Shown here one piece after another: positions 1 to 7,956 of a stretch of 64,000 bases of DNA. This DNA is from an uncultured Alphaproteobacteria bacterium (GTDB taxonomy: Bacteria > Pseudomonadota > Alphaproteobacteria > HIMB59 > GCA-002718135): contig CACJNL010000001.1 in the NCBI GenBank assembly GCA_902594815.1, positions 150,863-214,862 of the forward strand, given 5' to 3'. The first letter of the stretch is position 1, and every line of letters begins with the position of its first letter. The notes below the pieces were generated by a model. That model did no database searches, had not been told where the DNA came from, and worked only from the letters and a program-made list of their open reading frames with translations. The position numbers and the translations under genes are program-made.

Positions 1-497
1 CAAAAAAAAATGCTCAATTTAAGCAGGGAGAAACAGTTGTTTATCCAAAGCATGGTGTAGGTGAAGTGATGAAAATTGAAACCATGGAAGTAGCAAGTAT
101 TAAGACTAACTTTTATGTAGTTAAAATGGAGCAATCAAAATTAACAATAAGAGTACCAACCGATAAACTTGAGCAAGTAGGACTAAGAAAACTTTCATCA
201 AAAAAAGTCATTGAAGAAGTGTTCGGTATTTTAAAGCTGAAACCAAAAATAAGAAGAATAATGTGGAGCAGAAGGGCTCAAGAATATGATGCAAAAATTT
301 TCTCTGGAGATCCAATAAAAATTGCCGAGGTTGTAAGAGATCTTTTTAGAAAAACAAGTCAAGCTGAGCAATCCTACAGTGAAAGACAAATGTTTCAAGT
401 CGCAATTGAAAGATTAGCTAGAGAGGTAGCTGCTGTTGAAAAAACAGACTATTTTCAGTCCACGGAAAAAATTGAAACAATATTAAGAAATAAATAA
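1..497 (+). CDS. carD: CarD/CdnL family transcription regulator (5' truncated)
   Basis: The gene runs off the left edge. In-frame codons can be read from position 3, upstream of the GTG/ATG at 66, and they encode the start of the CarD domain, including VVYPKHGVGEV, so the start near 66 is internal. CarD proteins bind the RNA polymerase beta subunit and stabilise open promoter complexes, notably at rRNA promoters. The N-terminal Tudor-like RNAP-interaction domain is followed by a helical basic C-terminal half with IRRIMWSRRAQEY. The stop is immediately followed by the TTG start of the next gene, and rpoH lies further downstream, so this is a block of transcription regulators. The family is clear; the true N-terminus is missing. 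Confidence 0.93.
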   Translation, partial: KKNAQFKQGETVVYPKHGVGEVMKIETMEVASIKTNFYVVKMEQSKLTIRVPTDKLEQVGLRKLSSKKVIEEVFGILKLKPKIRRIMWSRRAQEYDAKIFSGDPIKIAEVVRDLFRKTSQAEQSYSERQMFQVAIERLAREVAAVEKTDYFQSTEKIETILRNK

Positions 498-1310
498 TTG
501 GAAAATTCAAGTAAATTTTCAAAATTAACTAAAGCAAACAAGATTTGGGCAATAGGCTCGCTGCACTCAAGCTTAGACTCGTTCCAATCAATTAAAAAAT
601 ATATCTTATCTAACTTTGAATTAGGAGATAAGTTAATTTTTTTAGGAAACTTAATTGGTTTTAGATCTGAGTCTAAAAAAATAATAGATGAAGTTCTTAA
701 ACTAAGATTTGATTTAATGGCAAAATATCAGCTTAAACATTCGGATATAGTTTTTCTAAGGGGTGCTCAAGAAGAAATGTTTAGAAAGCTTCTCCAATTA
801 CACATAGCGCCAAATCCTATGGAAATTCTAGAATGGATTTTTAGTCATGGGGTTGATCAAACAATAATCTCATACAATTTTGATCCAGAGGAATTTAGAA
901 AAACTGTCACACAGGGAACAATTCAAATAAACAAATTAACTACAAAATTAAATAATCAAATTTCATTTAATTCTGGACATCAAGAGTTTTTTTCGAACCT
1001 TAAACATGCCGCATATACTGACAATATGGAGGTATTATTTGTTAACAGAGGTGTGGATATTTCAAGACCATTATCCGCTCAAAATGACTGCTTTTGGTGG
1101 GGATATCAAAATTTTTCACAGATAAATAAGCCCTACTTTTCATTTAAAAGAATTGTAAGAGGCTATCAATCAAACACATTTAACGATATTGAAAATGCAA
1201 AAACTAGTATTTTATGCACACTATTTAAGCAACCTCTTGAAAATAAAAAAATTATAGCAGGAATTTTTACTAAAAACGGAGATATTTTAGAATTATTTGA
1301 ATCTACGTGA
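498..1310 (+). CDS. Degenerate metallophosphatase-like protein
   Basis: The 270-residue protein aligns by eye with the calcineurin/PPP phosphoesterase fold, but the metal-binding signatures are altered. The usual GDxHG is GSLHSS (residues 20-25), GDxxDRG is GNLIGF (50-55), and GNHE is GAQE in FLRGAQEEMF. The hydrophobic framework around them (KIWAIG, DKLIFLG, DIVFLRG) is kept. It may therefore be a non-catalytic, binding-only relative. The start is TTG, directly after the carD stop (TAA-TTG), which suggests translational coupling. rpoH follows 31 bases later. The function is unknown. Family assignment rests on motif spacing and needs a profile search; the loss of ligands is seen directly. Confidence 0.75.
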   Translation: MENSSKFSKLTKANKIWAIGSLHSSLDSFQSIKKYILSNFELGDKLIFLGNLIGFRSESKKIIDEVLKLRFDLMAKYQLKHSDIVFLRGAQEEMFRKLLQLHIAPNPMEILEWIFSHGVDQTIISYNFDPEEFRKTVTQGTIQINKLTTKLNNQISFNSGHQEFFSNLKHAAYTDNMEVLFVNRGVDISRPLSAQNDCFWWGYQNFSQINKPYFSFKRIVRGYQSNTFNDIENAKTSILCTLFKQPLENKKIIAGIFTKNGDILELFEST

Positions 1311-1341
1311 TCCAAAATTATTTTTATTCGTATAAATAAGT

Positions 1342-2205
1342 ATGACGATCAAATCCATCATTTCTAATAATTTGGTTGAGTTTTCTAAGAAATTCAAAAT
1401 ACTTGAAAAAAGTGAAGAATTCTATCACATACAGCAATGGACAGAAAAAAGAGCCTCTAAATCACTTCAAATCATACTAAATTCATATTTGCGACTGGCT
1501 GTATCATATGCAAGAAAATATAAAAGTTATGGATTGCCACTTGATGATCTTATTCATGAAGGTGTACTTGGGATCATGCATGCACTAGAAAAATTTGATA
1601 TTTCAAAAGATTTTAGATTATCTACATATGCTTCTTGGTGGATTAGAGCCTCAATCCAAGATTATATTTTAAAAAATTGGTCAGTTGTTAAAACTGGATC
1701 TACTGCTTCGCAGAAAGCTCTTTTTTTTAATTTAAGAAAAATCAAACAACAAATTTCTGATGCTTCTTTGGATTTTATGGGTCAAAAAGAAATTGATAAA
1801 GTGTCAGAAATGCTAAATGTAAAAAAATTCGAAGTACAAAATATGGAATCAAGATTAAGTGGTGGAGATGTATTTCTTAATCAAAAAATTGACAATGAAT
1901 CAGAAAATGATCTTATGAGCCTTCTTGAAGATGAAAGAGCAAATCCTGAAGAGTCTTTTGAAAATTTTAATGATGGAAAGATTAAAAAAGACTTTCTTGA
2001 AAAAGCTATTTTAAGGCTTAACGATCGTGAGAGAACAATCATTAAGCTTAGAAAACTCAGGGAAAAAAGTATAACTCTTGATGAGTTAGGTCAAATGTTA
2101 AAAATAAGCAAAGAGAGAGTCAGACAAATTGAAACTAAAGCATTAGAAAAGTTAAAAACAACATTAATTGAAATTTCTCAACAAAATAAAGAATTTTTTA
2201 TTTGA
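1342..2205 (+). CDS. rpoH: RNA polymerase sigma-32 (RpoH) factor
   Basis: A 287-residue heat-shock type sigma factor that directs core RNA polymerase to stress promoters. Region 2 is clear (LPLDDLIHEGVLGIMHALEKF, then STYASWWIRASIQDYILKNW). It is followed by the RpoH-specific box QKALFFNLRK, which separates sigma-32 from the housekeeping sigma. Region 4 ends with a helix-turn-helix (LDELGQMLKISKERVRQIE). Length is normal for the family. The ATG follows the degenerate phosphatase gene by 31 bases, so it may be read from the carD transcript. Alphaproteobacteria often carry more than one RpoH; which paralog this is cannot be told here. Confidence 0.95.
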   Translation: MTIKSIISNNLVEFSKKFKILEKSEEFYHIQQWTEKRASKSLQIILNSYLRLAVSYARKYKSYGLPLDDLIHEGVLGIMHALEKFDISKDFRLSTYASWWIRASIQDYILKNWSVVKTGSTASQKALFFNLRKIKQQISDASLDFMGQKEIDKVSEMLNVKKFEVQNMESRLSGGDVFLNQKIDNESENDLMSLLEDERANPEESFENFNDGKIKKDFLEKAILRLNDRERTIIKLRKLREKSITLDELGQMLKISKERVRQIETKALEKLKTTLIEISQQNKEFFI

Positions 2206-2236
2206 TAGTTTAGTTTCTTTAAATTAGAAATATCAG

Positions 2237-2773
2237 GTGCTTAAATTAATTATAGCTATCTCTGTTATTTTTGTGTCATCGACCTCCTTTGCTAAAGGTT
2301 ATAATGTGTTTTCAATAGGAATTTATGATGTTGAATTTGATAGAGATTTGCAGGGCAATTATATAACCAGTGATTTTAGATATGAGGTAAGATTTGACAA
2401 AAGTTTATTAGATATTGGACCAGAAGAAGACAATTTTTTTTATTTAAAACCTTTATTTGGATTAGAATTAACAGGTAAAAAAGCGACCTATATTTACTCT
2501 GGAGTTTATTTGGAAGATAATTTAGGTAAACTAGTAAGTGGTAAAAATAGTAAATGGATTTTTACACCAAGCTTTGCAACAGGCTATTATGATGATGGAG
2601 ATGGAAAAAAATTAGGAAATAAATTAGAATTTAGAACCACCCTAGAAATAAGTTATCAAAAAGAAAATGATGATAGAATTGGGATATCATTTGGTCACAT
2701 CTCAAATGCAAACATCGGTAATAAAAATCCAGGCGTTGAAATAATTAGTTTATCTTATCAAAAGCCTTTTTAG
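2237..2773 (+). CDS. pagL: PagL-like lipid A 3-O-deacylase, outer membrane
   Basis: The protein starts with a signal peptide (MLKLIIAISVIFVSSTSFA, cleavage likely before KG), using a GTG start because no ATG precedes the signal sequence. Alternating hydrophobic strands and a C-terminal Phe fit an eight-stranded outer-membrane barrel. The C-terminal GHISNANIGNKNPGVE places His154, Ser156 and Glu168 with the same spacing as the PagL catalytic triad (His126, Ser128, Glu140). PagL removes the 3-linked acyl chain of lipid A and remodels the outer leaflet. The gene lies 31 bases after rpoH and its 3' end overlaps the convergent dusA by 4 bases. Family assignment is strong; substrate is inferred. 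Confidence 0.85.
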   Translation: MLKLIIAISVIFVSSTSFAKGYNVFSIGIYDVEFDRDLQGNYITSDFRYEVRFDKSLLDIGPEEDNFFYLKPLFGLELTGKKATYIYSGVYLEDNLGKLVSGKNSKWIFTPSFATGYYDDGDGKKLGNKLEFRTTLEISYQKENDDRIGISFGHISNANIGNKNPGVEIISLSYQKPF

Positions 2774-3756
2774 TTTAATAGTAGACTTTTTTCTTTGACA
2801 AAAATCAGAAAAATTTTTTCTAATTGATCAAAATTATTATTTTTCATGTTATTGTGAATGTCGATTTTAAATTTTTTTCCATTCGCAACACCAAAAAAAA
2901 TATTTAGTAACGGACTCAATAATCTGTAAATACTGTCAGTGCCTACTTTTGGTTTAATATAATTAAAATACTCAATAATTGTATCTTCTGAAATTTTATA
3001 AGAAGATAAATTGTTATAAAATAGACTATCAACTATTCTTAAACAAAAAGGATTATTTTGAATTAATCTTCCAACCATAATACCATCATGTATTTTAGAT
3101 AAATCTATAGCTTTCTCAATTGTGTCTATTCCACCATTTAATACAAAAGTAATATGAGGAAATTTTTCTTTTATTTTTTTTACAAAATCATAGTTTAGTG
3201 GTGGAATATTTCTGTTATCTTTCGGACTAAAACCATTTAATATAGCATTCCTTGCATGAACATAAACAATTTTGATACCACTTTTTAAAATTTCATCAAT
3301 AAATTCTTCAAAATAATCATAATTAAAAGTTTTACCTATTCCAATTCTGCATTTGATTGAAACTTCAATATCCTTATTTATCTGCATTGCGCTCAAACAA
3401 TTTTTAACCAGACTTTTGTCTTGCATTAAACATGCGCCAAAACTTCCCTTTTGGACAGCCTTACTCGGACAACCAACATTTAAATTTACTTCATTGTAAT
3501 TTAATTCGTATGCTATTTTTGCGCATTTATGTAAATCATTGTAATCAGATCCTCCCACCTGGAGTGCAATTGGATTTTGGTTATCATTTGCTATTATGGA
3601 TTGAGTATTTTTAGAATGAATTAAAGTTTTGGTAGCAATCATTTCTGAAAATAAAAAAGTTTTTTTTGATAATATACGATAGAGATTTCTTGCATATGGA
3701 GTTGTGTATCCCATCATTGGCGCAACACAAAATTTTCGCTCTATTAAATTATTCAT
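2770..3756 (-). CDS. dusA: tRNA-dihydrouridine synthase A
   Basis: A flavoenzyme that reduces uridines in the tRNA D-loop. The 328-residue length and the opening VAPMMGYTTPYARNLYR fit the DusA branch. IALQVGGSD, VNLNVGCPSKAVQKGSFGA (with the catalytic Cys of the GCPS motif) and SIKCRIGI follow in the usual order, then the FMN phosphate-binding segment FVLNGGIDT and IMVGRLIQNNP. The coding end overlaps the PagL-like gene tail to tail by 4 bases. It appears to be a single-gene unit, with a short AT-rich gap separating it from the divergent carbonic anhydrase gene. Confidence 0.93.
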   Translation of the reverse strand: MNNLIERKFCVAPMMGYTTPYARNLYRILSKKTFLFSEMIATKTLIHSKNTQSIIANDNQNPIALQVGGSDYNDLHKCAKIAYELNYNEVNLNVGCPSKAVQKGSFGACLMQDKSLVKNCLSAMQINKDIEVSIKCRIGIGKTFNYDYFEEFIDEILKSGIKIVYVHARNAILNGFSPKDNRNIPPLNYDFVKKIKEKFPHITFVLNGGIDTIEKAIDLSKIHDGIMVGRLIQNNPFCLRIVDSLFYNNLSSYKISEDTIIEYFNYIKPKVGTDSIYRLLSPLLNIFFGVANGKKFKIDIHNNMKNNNFDQLEKIFLIFVKEKSLLLN

Positions 3757-3852
3757 AATTAAAATTATTTTTTAAAAACAAAAGGTAATTATACTTCTAA
3801 TTACTTGCCTACAATAATTTGTTAATATAAATTGAATTTTTTAGTAATTTTT

Positions 3853-4467
3853 ATGAAAAATAATAAAAACCAATTGCCAAAATTTCTACAGAATAGATAT
3901 AATTTTTGGAAATCTACTTCTTATTTACAAAATAAAAAAAACATAAAAAAACTTGCTAAACTTGGTCAAAAACCTCAGGCAATGATTATCTCCTGTTGTG
4001 ATTCAAGAGTTAATGTTTCATCTATCTTTGGGGCAAAAGAGGGTGATTTTTTTATACATCGTAATATTGCAAATATAATACCACCATACGGATCAACTAA
4101 AACAGATCATTCAACATTTGCTGCAATTGAGTATGCAATAAATGAATTAAAAGTTCCTAATTTTATCGTTCTGGGTCACACTAAGTGTGGTGGCATTAAA
4201 GCTGGTCATTCCCAACATATGAAAGGCCAAAATAAAAAATATAAATTTATAAATAGTTGGTTATCAAACCTTCGTACTGCATATAAAAATATTCCAAAAA
4301 AATTATCTATAGAAAATCAAATTAATTTTCTTGAAGAAGAAAATATAAGAGTGTCTATTTATAATTTAATGCAATTTCCTATAGTAACCAAAATGGTGAA
4401 AAATAAAAAACTTTCTATTTTTGGTTTAATATACGATATTAGTTCAGGTGATATTAAATCATTATAA
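3853..4467 (+). CDS. Beta-class carbonic anhydrase
   Basis: A 204-residue zinc enzyme that interconverts CO2 and bicarbonate in the cytoplasm. The CxDxR motif is present as CCDSR (Cys48, Asp50, Arg52) and the second zinc pair is GHTKCGG (His109, Cys112), so all expected ligands are in place. I chose the ATG at 3853; an in-frame TTG at 3832 would add seven hydrophobic residues (MNFLVIF) not typical of the family and looks less likely. The gene stands alone between divergent dusA and convergent panB. It probably supplies bicarbonate for carboxylation reactions or helps CO2/pH balance. Confidence 0.92.
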   Translation: MKNNKNQLPKFLQNRYNFWKSTSYLQNKKNIKKLAKLGQKPQAMIISCCDSRVNVSSIFGAKEGDFFIHRNIANIIPPYGSTKTDHSTFAAIEYAINELKVPNFIVLGHTKCGGIKAGHSQHMKGQNKKYKFINSWLSNLRTAYKNIPKKLSIENQINFLEEENIRVSIYNLMQFPIVTKMVKNKKLSIFGLIYDISSGDIKSL

Positions 4468-4491
4468 ATTTATACAATAAATAAAAACTAC

Positions 4492-5286
4492 TTATTTATA
4501 AGAGTGTTTTCTTAATGGAAATTTTCTTTTTTTAACACTTCTAACAAAATTATTAATTGCAACAGAAATACTTATTTCAATATTAGCGAAATTTTTTACA
4601 AATTTTGGTTTTTTTATTTTGGAATTAAAATTTAAAATATCATCAATTACTAAAACTTGCCCATCACAATGTTTTGAAGAACCAATTCCAATAGTAGGTA
4701 TGGACAATATGTTTGTAATTTTGTTTGCCACTTTTTCATTAATGCATTCCATCACAATAAATTTTGAACCTACCTTTTCTAGTTCAGTTGCTAAATATAA
4801 TAAATCATCTGCATCTTTAGATTCCTTGCCAACACTTTTGATTTTTTTAAAATCTGAAAATTTTTGTGGTGTTACACCTATATGAGATACAACTTTAATT
4901 TTATTATCAGATAAATATTTTACTATTTCAATATTTTTTTTATCTGTTTCGATTTTAATAAAATCAGCTTTTGTGGAAGCAATTAATTCTTTTGCATTTC
5001 CTAACGCTTCTTTTTTATTTCTATAGGTATTGTAAGGCATATCAACAATACTCATTGAATATTTTGTGTTTCTAACTACTGCCTTCCCATGATTTTTCAT
5101 CATTTCAAGTGTAACACCTCTTGTGTTTTTCATTCCATATAAAGTTGTACCAACCGAGTCACCAACTAATATTAAATCTACTTTACCATCTAATAAATTT
5201 GCGATAGGTTTTGAGTAAGCAGTCAGGCAAGTAATAGGGGATTTGTTTTTTTTTAATAATAAATTTTTATAACTAACTTTAGACAT
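4492..5286 (-). CDS. panB: 3-methyl-2-oxobutanoate hydroxymethyltransferase
   Basis: PanB transfers a hydroxymethyl group from methylenetetrahydrofolate to alpha-ketoisovalerate, the first committed step to pantothenate and coenzyme A. The 264-residue protein begins with the family pattern TCLTAYSKPIANLL and has the metal-binding Asp in LILVGDSVGTTLYG, then VVSHIGVTPQ and IPTIGIGSSKHCDGQVLV. The length matches bacterial PanB. Its ATG directly follows the TAA stop of the SDR gene at 5287 with no gap, so the two are almost certainly translated from one message. No panC is seen nearby. Confidence 0.95.
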   Translation of the reverse strand: MSKVSYKNLLLKKNKSPITCLTAYSKPIANLLDGKVDLILVGDSVGTTLYGMKNTRGVTLEMMKNHGKAVVRNTKYSMSIVDMPYNTYRNKKEALGNAKELIASTKADFIKIETDKKNIEIVKYLSDNKIKVVSHIGVTPQKFSDFKKIKSVGKESKDADDLLYLATELEKVGSKFIVMECINEKVANKITNILSIPTIGIGSSKHCDGQVLVIDDILNFNSKIKKPKFVKNFANIEISISVAINNFVRSVKKRKFPLRKHSYK

Positions 5287-5985
5287 TTAAACGGAACGAG
5301 TAATTCCACCATCAACACGAATGTTCTGTCCAGTAATATACGCCCCACCCTCAGATGCTAACATTTCAATAACAGATGAAATTTCACTCACTTTACCATA
5401 TCGTTTAAGCGGTATGCGTTTTATGAACTCTGCTTTTTCAGGCAAGCTATCTATAAATCCAGGTAAAATATTATTCATTCTGATATTATATTCTGCATAT
5501 TTATCTGCATAAAGTTTTGTAAAACTAGCCAGACCTGATCTAAATACCCCTGATGTAGGAAATGATTTCTCTGGTTCAAAGGTTGCAAAAGTAGAGATAT
5601 TTATTATTGACCCACTATTCTGTTTTTTCATTATTGGAGTAACTATTCTTGATGATCGAATAACATTTAAAAGATATACCTCCATACCCTTAATCCAATC
5701 TTCATCTTTTAATTCTAAAATATCCCCTTTGGGTCCATGCCCAGCGCTGTTTATAAGAACATCTATTTTGTTAAATTTACTTAAAACTTTCTCAAAAAAT
5801 ATTTCAATATCCTTGGTGATTAAGTTTGAGCCCGTAAAACCAAAACCACCCAATTTTTTTGCTAATTCCTCTCCTTTTCCAGATGAAGACATAATTCCAA
5901 TATCATAACCTTTTGATGATAAATATTTTGCTGCGTCAGCACCCATTCCAGTACCTGCAGCAATAAATACAGCTGTTTTTTTCAT
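5287..5985 (-). CDS. SDR-family protein with atypical active site
   Basis: A 232-residue short-chain dehydrogenase/reductase fold. It has a nucleotide-binding glycine motif (AAGTGMGADAA, residues 9-19), the NAG-type motif INSAG (79-82), the active-site Ser strand (IINIST) and the C-terminal ITGQNIRVDGG. The catalytic YxxxK pair is replaced: the aligned segment SGVFR (145-149) has Ser for Tyr and Arg for Lys. Related SDRs with this FPTSGVFR signature occur in other alphaproteobacteria as far as I recall, so this looks like a stable subfamily rather than decay. It sits immediately upstream of panB. A ketoreductase role linked to pantothenate is possible but unproven. Confidence 0.85.
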   Translation of the reverse strand: MKKTAVFIAAGTGMGADAAKYLSSKGYDIGIMSSSGKGEELAKKLGGFGFTGSNLITKDIEIFFEKVLSKFNKIDVLINSAGHGPKGDILELKDEDWIKGMEVYLLNVIRSSRIVTPIMKKQNSGSIINISTFATFEPEKSFPTSGVFRSGLASFTKLYADKYAEYNIRMNNILPGFIDSLPEKAEFIKRIPLKRYGKVSEISSVIEMLASEGGAYITGQNIRVDGGITRSV

Positions 5986-6041
5986 TTTATGCTTTTAACA
6001 TATTAGGTATCAAAATATCCACTAACAAAAAAGTTCTTACT

Positions 6042-7289
6042 TTAGACAGTAATTAATTTTCTTTCAGCCAAAGGTTTTTCTTTTACTGGTAAATGAATTA
6101 TTGCAGAGAATGCTCCTACCCCTATTCCTACCCACCATACAATGTCATAACTTCCATATATATCGTAAAATAAACCACCTAACCATACACCAACAAATGA
6201 ACCAATTTGGTGAGATAAAAAAACTATACCATATAAGGTGCCCATAAATTTTAATCCATATATGTATCCTATTATTCCAGAAGTTAATGGAACTGTTGCA
6301 AGCCACAAAGATCCCATTACTATTGAAAACACAACCACAGACGTAGGTGTAATTGGTAACATTATAAATGCAATTGCAGCAATTGTGCGTCCTGCATAAA
6401 TAATGGATAATAAATATTTTTTTGTATAATATTTTCCCATTGCACCTGCTGTAATTGAACCAATAATATTAAATAATCCAATTAAAGCTATTGATAACGC
6501 TCCTAAAGACGCAACGGAATTACAAACAAAACTAATTAAGCTACCTTGTATAATTGGACTGCTTGCTTCTGCAATAAAAGCTGGAAAATGAGCCGTGATG
6601 AAAGCTAATTGAAAACCACATGAAAAAAATCCTAAAAAAAGCATAGTATAAGTTGGGTCTTTGAAAGCATCTTTGAGAGCATCACTAAGATTTGATTCCA
6701 CTTCTTTTTTAGATATCTTTGGTTCAGATTTTAAAAGAGGGACTAATAGAATTGTTAAAATACTAATTATTGCAAAAACAACAAAAACTGATGACCAAGG
6801 CATAATATCAAGAAGACCAGCAGCAAATGGTGGTCCTACTACTTGTCCTGCTGAGCCGGCTGCTGTAGTAATACCTAAGGCTAGAGATCTTTTCTCAGGT
6901 GAAGCAGTTCTTCCAACTACTGCTAGTATTGGGCCAAAACCACTACCAGCAATTCCAAAGCCGATTAAAATATTGAGAAATTGATGTGCTTCAGGAGAGG
7001 ATGCTGAGCTACTTATAAAAACTCCAACGGCATACAAAATCAATCCTAGAGTTATAGCCTTTCTATCTCCAAATTTTTCTGCAAAGGCACTAAAAAGAGG
7101 TGTTCCAATCCCCCAGGCTAAATTTTGAATGGCTATTGCCATTGAAAACTCTGATCTAGCCCATAAGAACTCTTCTGCTATTGGTATTTGAAAAAGACCA
7201 AAAGTAGAACGTATTGCAAAACTAATCAGCAAAATTAAACTTCCACCAATTAGTACGGGTGTAAAAATACTTGTATTCTTATCGTTCAT
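6042..7289 (-). CDS. MFS transporter, 12 TM
   Basis: A 415-residue major facilitator protein with twelve predicted membrane helices and a short cytoplasmic loop between helices 6 and 7 (KSEPKISKKEVESNLSDAL). The MFS loop 2-3 signature appears as FAEKFGDRKAI, and Gly-rich helix 5 (ITTAAGSAGQVVGPPFA) resembles the monocarboxylate/oxalate-type branch of MFS_1. The substrate cannot be read from sequence. The gene is separated by about 50 bases on each side from the SDR gene and gcrA, all on the minus strand, so co-transcription is possible. Confidence 0.88.
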   Translation of the reverse strand: MNDKNTSIFTPVLIGGSLILLISFAIRSTFGLFQIPIAEEFLWARSEFSMAIAIQNLAWGIGTPLFSAFAEKFGDRKAITLGLILYAVGVFISSSASSPEAHQFLNILIGFGIAGSGFGPILAVVGRTASPEKRSLALGITTAAGSAGQVVGPPFAAGLLDIMPWSSVFVVFAIISILTILLVPLLKSEPKISKKEVESNLSDALKDAFKDPTYTMLFLGFFSCGFQLAFITAHFPAFIAEASSPIIQGSLISFVCNSVASLGALSIALIGLFNIIGSITAGAMGKYYTKKYLLSIIYAGRTIAAIAFIMLPITPTSVVVFSIVMGSLWLATVPLTSGIIGYIYGLKFMGTLYGIVFLSHQIGSFVGVWLGGLFYDIYGSYDIVWWVGIGVGAFSAIIHLPVKEKPLAERKLITV

Positions 7290-7341
7290 AAAAATTAGAA
7301 TGATGAACCTAGCAGTTTAAAAGAACTAATCTATTAAAAAA

Positions 7342-7812
7342 TTAAGCTCTTTGAACAATCTGTTGCTTTTCTGATTCTTCTTTTTCAGGAATTACGTAGG
7401 CTACTGCACAATGATCAATACAATAGGGTTTATCTTCAAATCTTTCTTTGCCACAAAATTTGAAATCAGACTCATCTGGATGGCCTTCAGGCCACTCACA
7501 TCCTCTCTTTACACTTTTGGTAAATAAGTTATTTACTGCTGGTTGAAAGGTTTGTTGAGCTAGGTCTTCTTTGGCTTCTTCTTTTTTAACCTCAAAATTA
7601 AGTTTAGGAACTATCGGCGATCTTGCTTTTTTTCTATCAGGTTTAACAGCTGTTCGTCTTATTGGAGAAGGCCTTCTTTCAAGTCCAATCCTATGTGCTT
7701 TTCCAACAACTGCATTTTTTGTAAAACCAAGAAGCTTTCCTATTTGTGCTGTAGGGAGTCCTTGATCCCATAATTCTCTTAGTTTTGAAACGTTGTTGTC
7801 ATCCCAAGGCAT
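7342..7812 (-). CDS. gcrA: Cell cycle regulator GcrA
   Basis: GcrA is an alphaproteobacterial sigma70-associated regulator that acts at promoters containing the methylated GANTC site made by CcrM. The N-terminal helix-turn-helix is recognisable (residues 1-45: MPWDDNNVSKLRELWDQG, then IGKLLGFTKNAVVGKAHRIG). The C-terminal region has the conserved Cys/His pattern (GCEWPEGHP, FKFCG, KPYCIDHCAVAYV). A basic, low-complexity linker joins the two. At 156 residues it is close to the usual length. It is divergent from pgk across a 144-base AT-rich gap that probably holds both promoters. Its presence is one of the best taxonomic clues in the window. Confidence 0.95.
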   Translation of the reverse strand: MPWDDNNVSKLRELWDQGLPTAQIGKLLGFTKNAVVGKAHRIGLERRPSPIRRTAVKPDRKKARSPIVPKLNFEVKKEEAKEDLAQQTFQPAVNNLFTKSVKRGCEWPEGHPDESDFKFCGKERFEDKPYCIDHCAVAYVIPEKEESEKQQIVQRA

Positions 7813-7956
7813 AATTTATCCTTTTAAGTTATCTACATATAGTAGTATTTAACAACACTATTATACTAAATATATAACTGCTAAAAGAAAAAACTGGGAT
7901 TTTTTATGAAAAACCAATAAATAACATGTATTTTTTAGTATAATTCATCTGAAGTA

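Noticed and set aside
3832..3852. TTG at 3832 as the carbonic anhydrase start
   Set aside because: It adds only a short hydrophobic peptide absent from the family. The ATG at 3853 gives the expected N-terminus.
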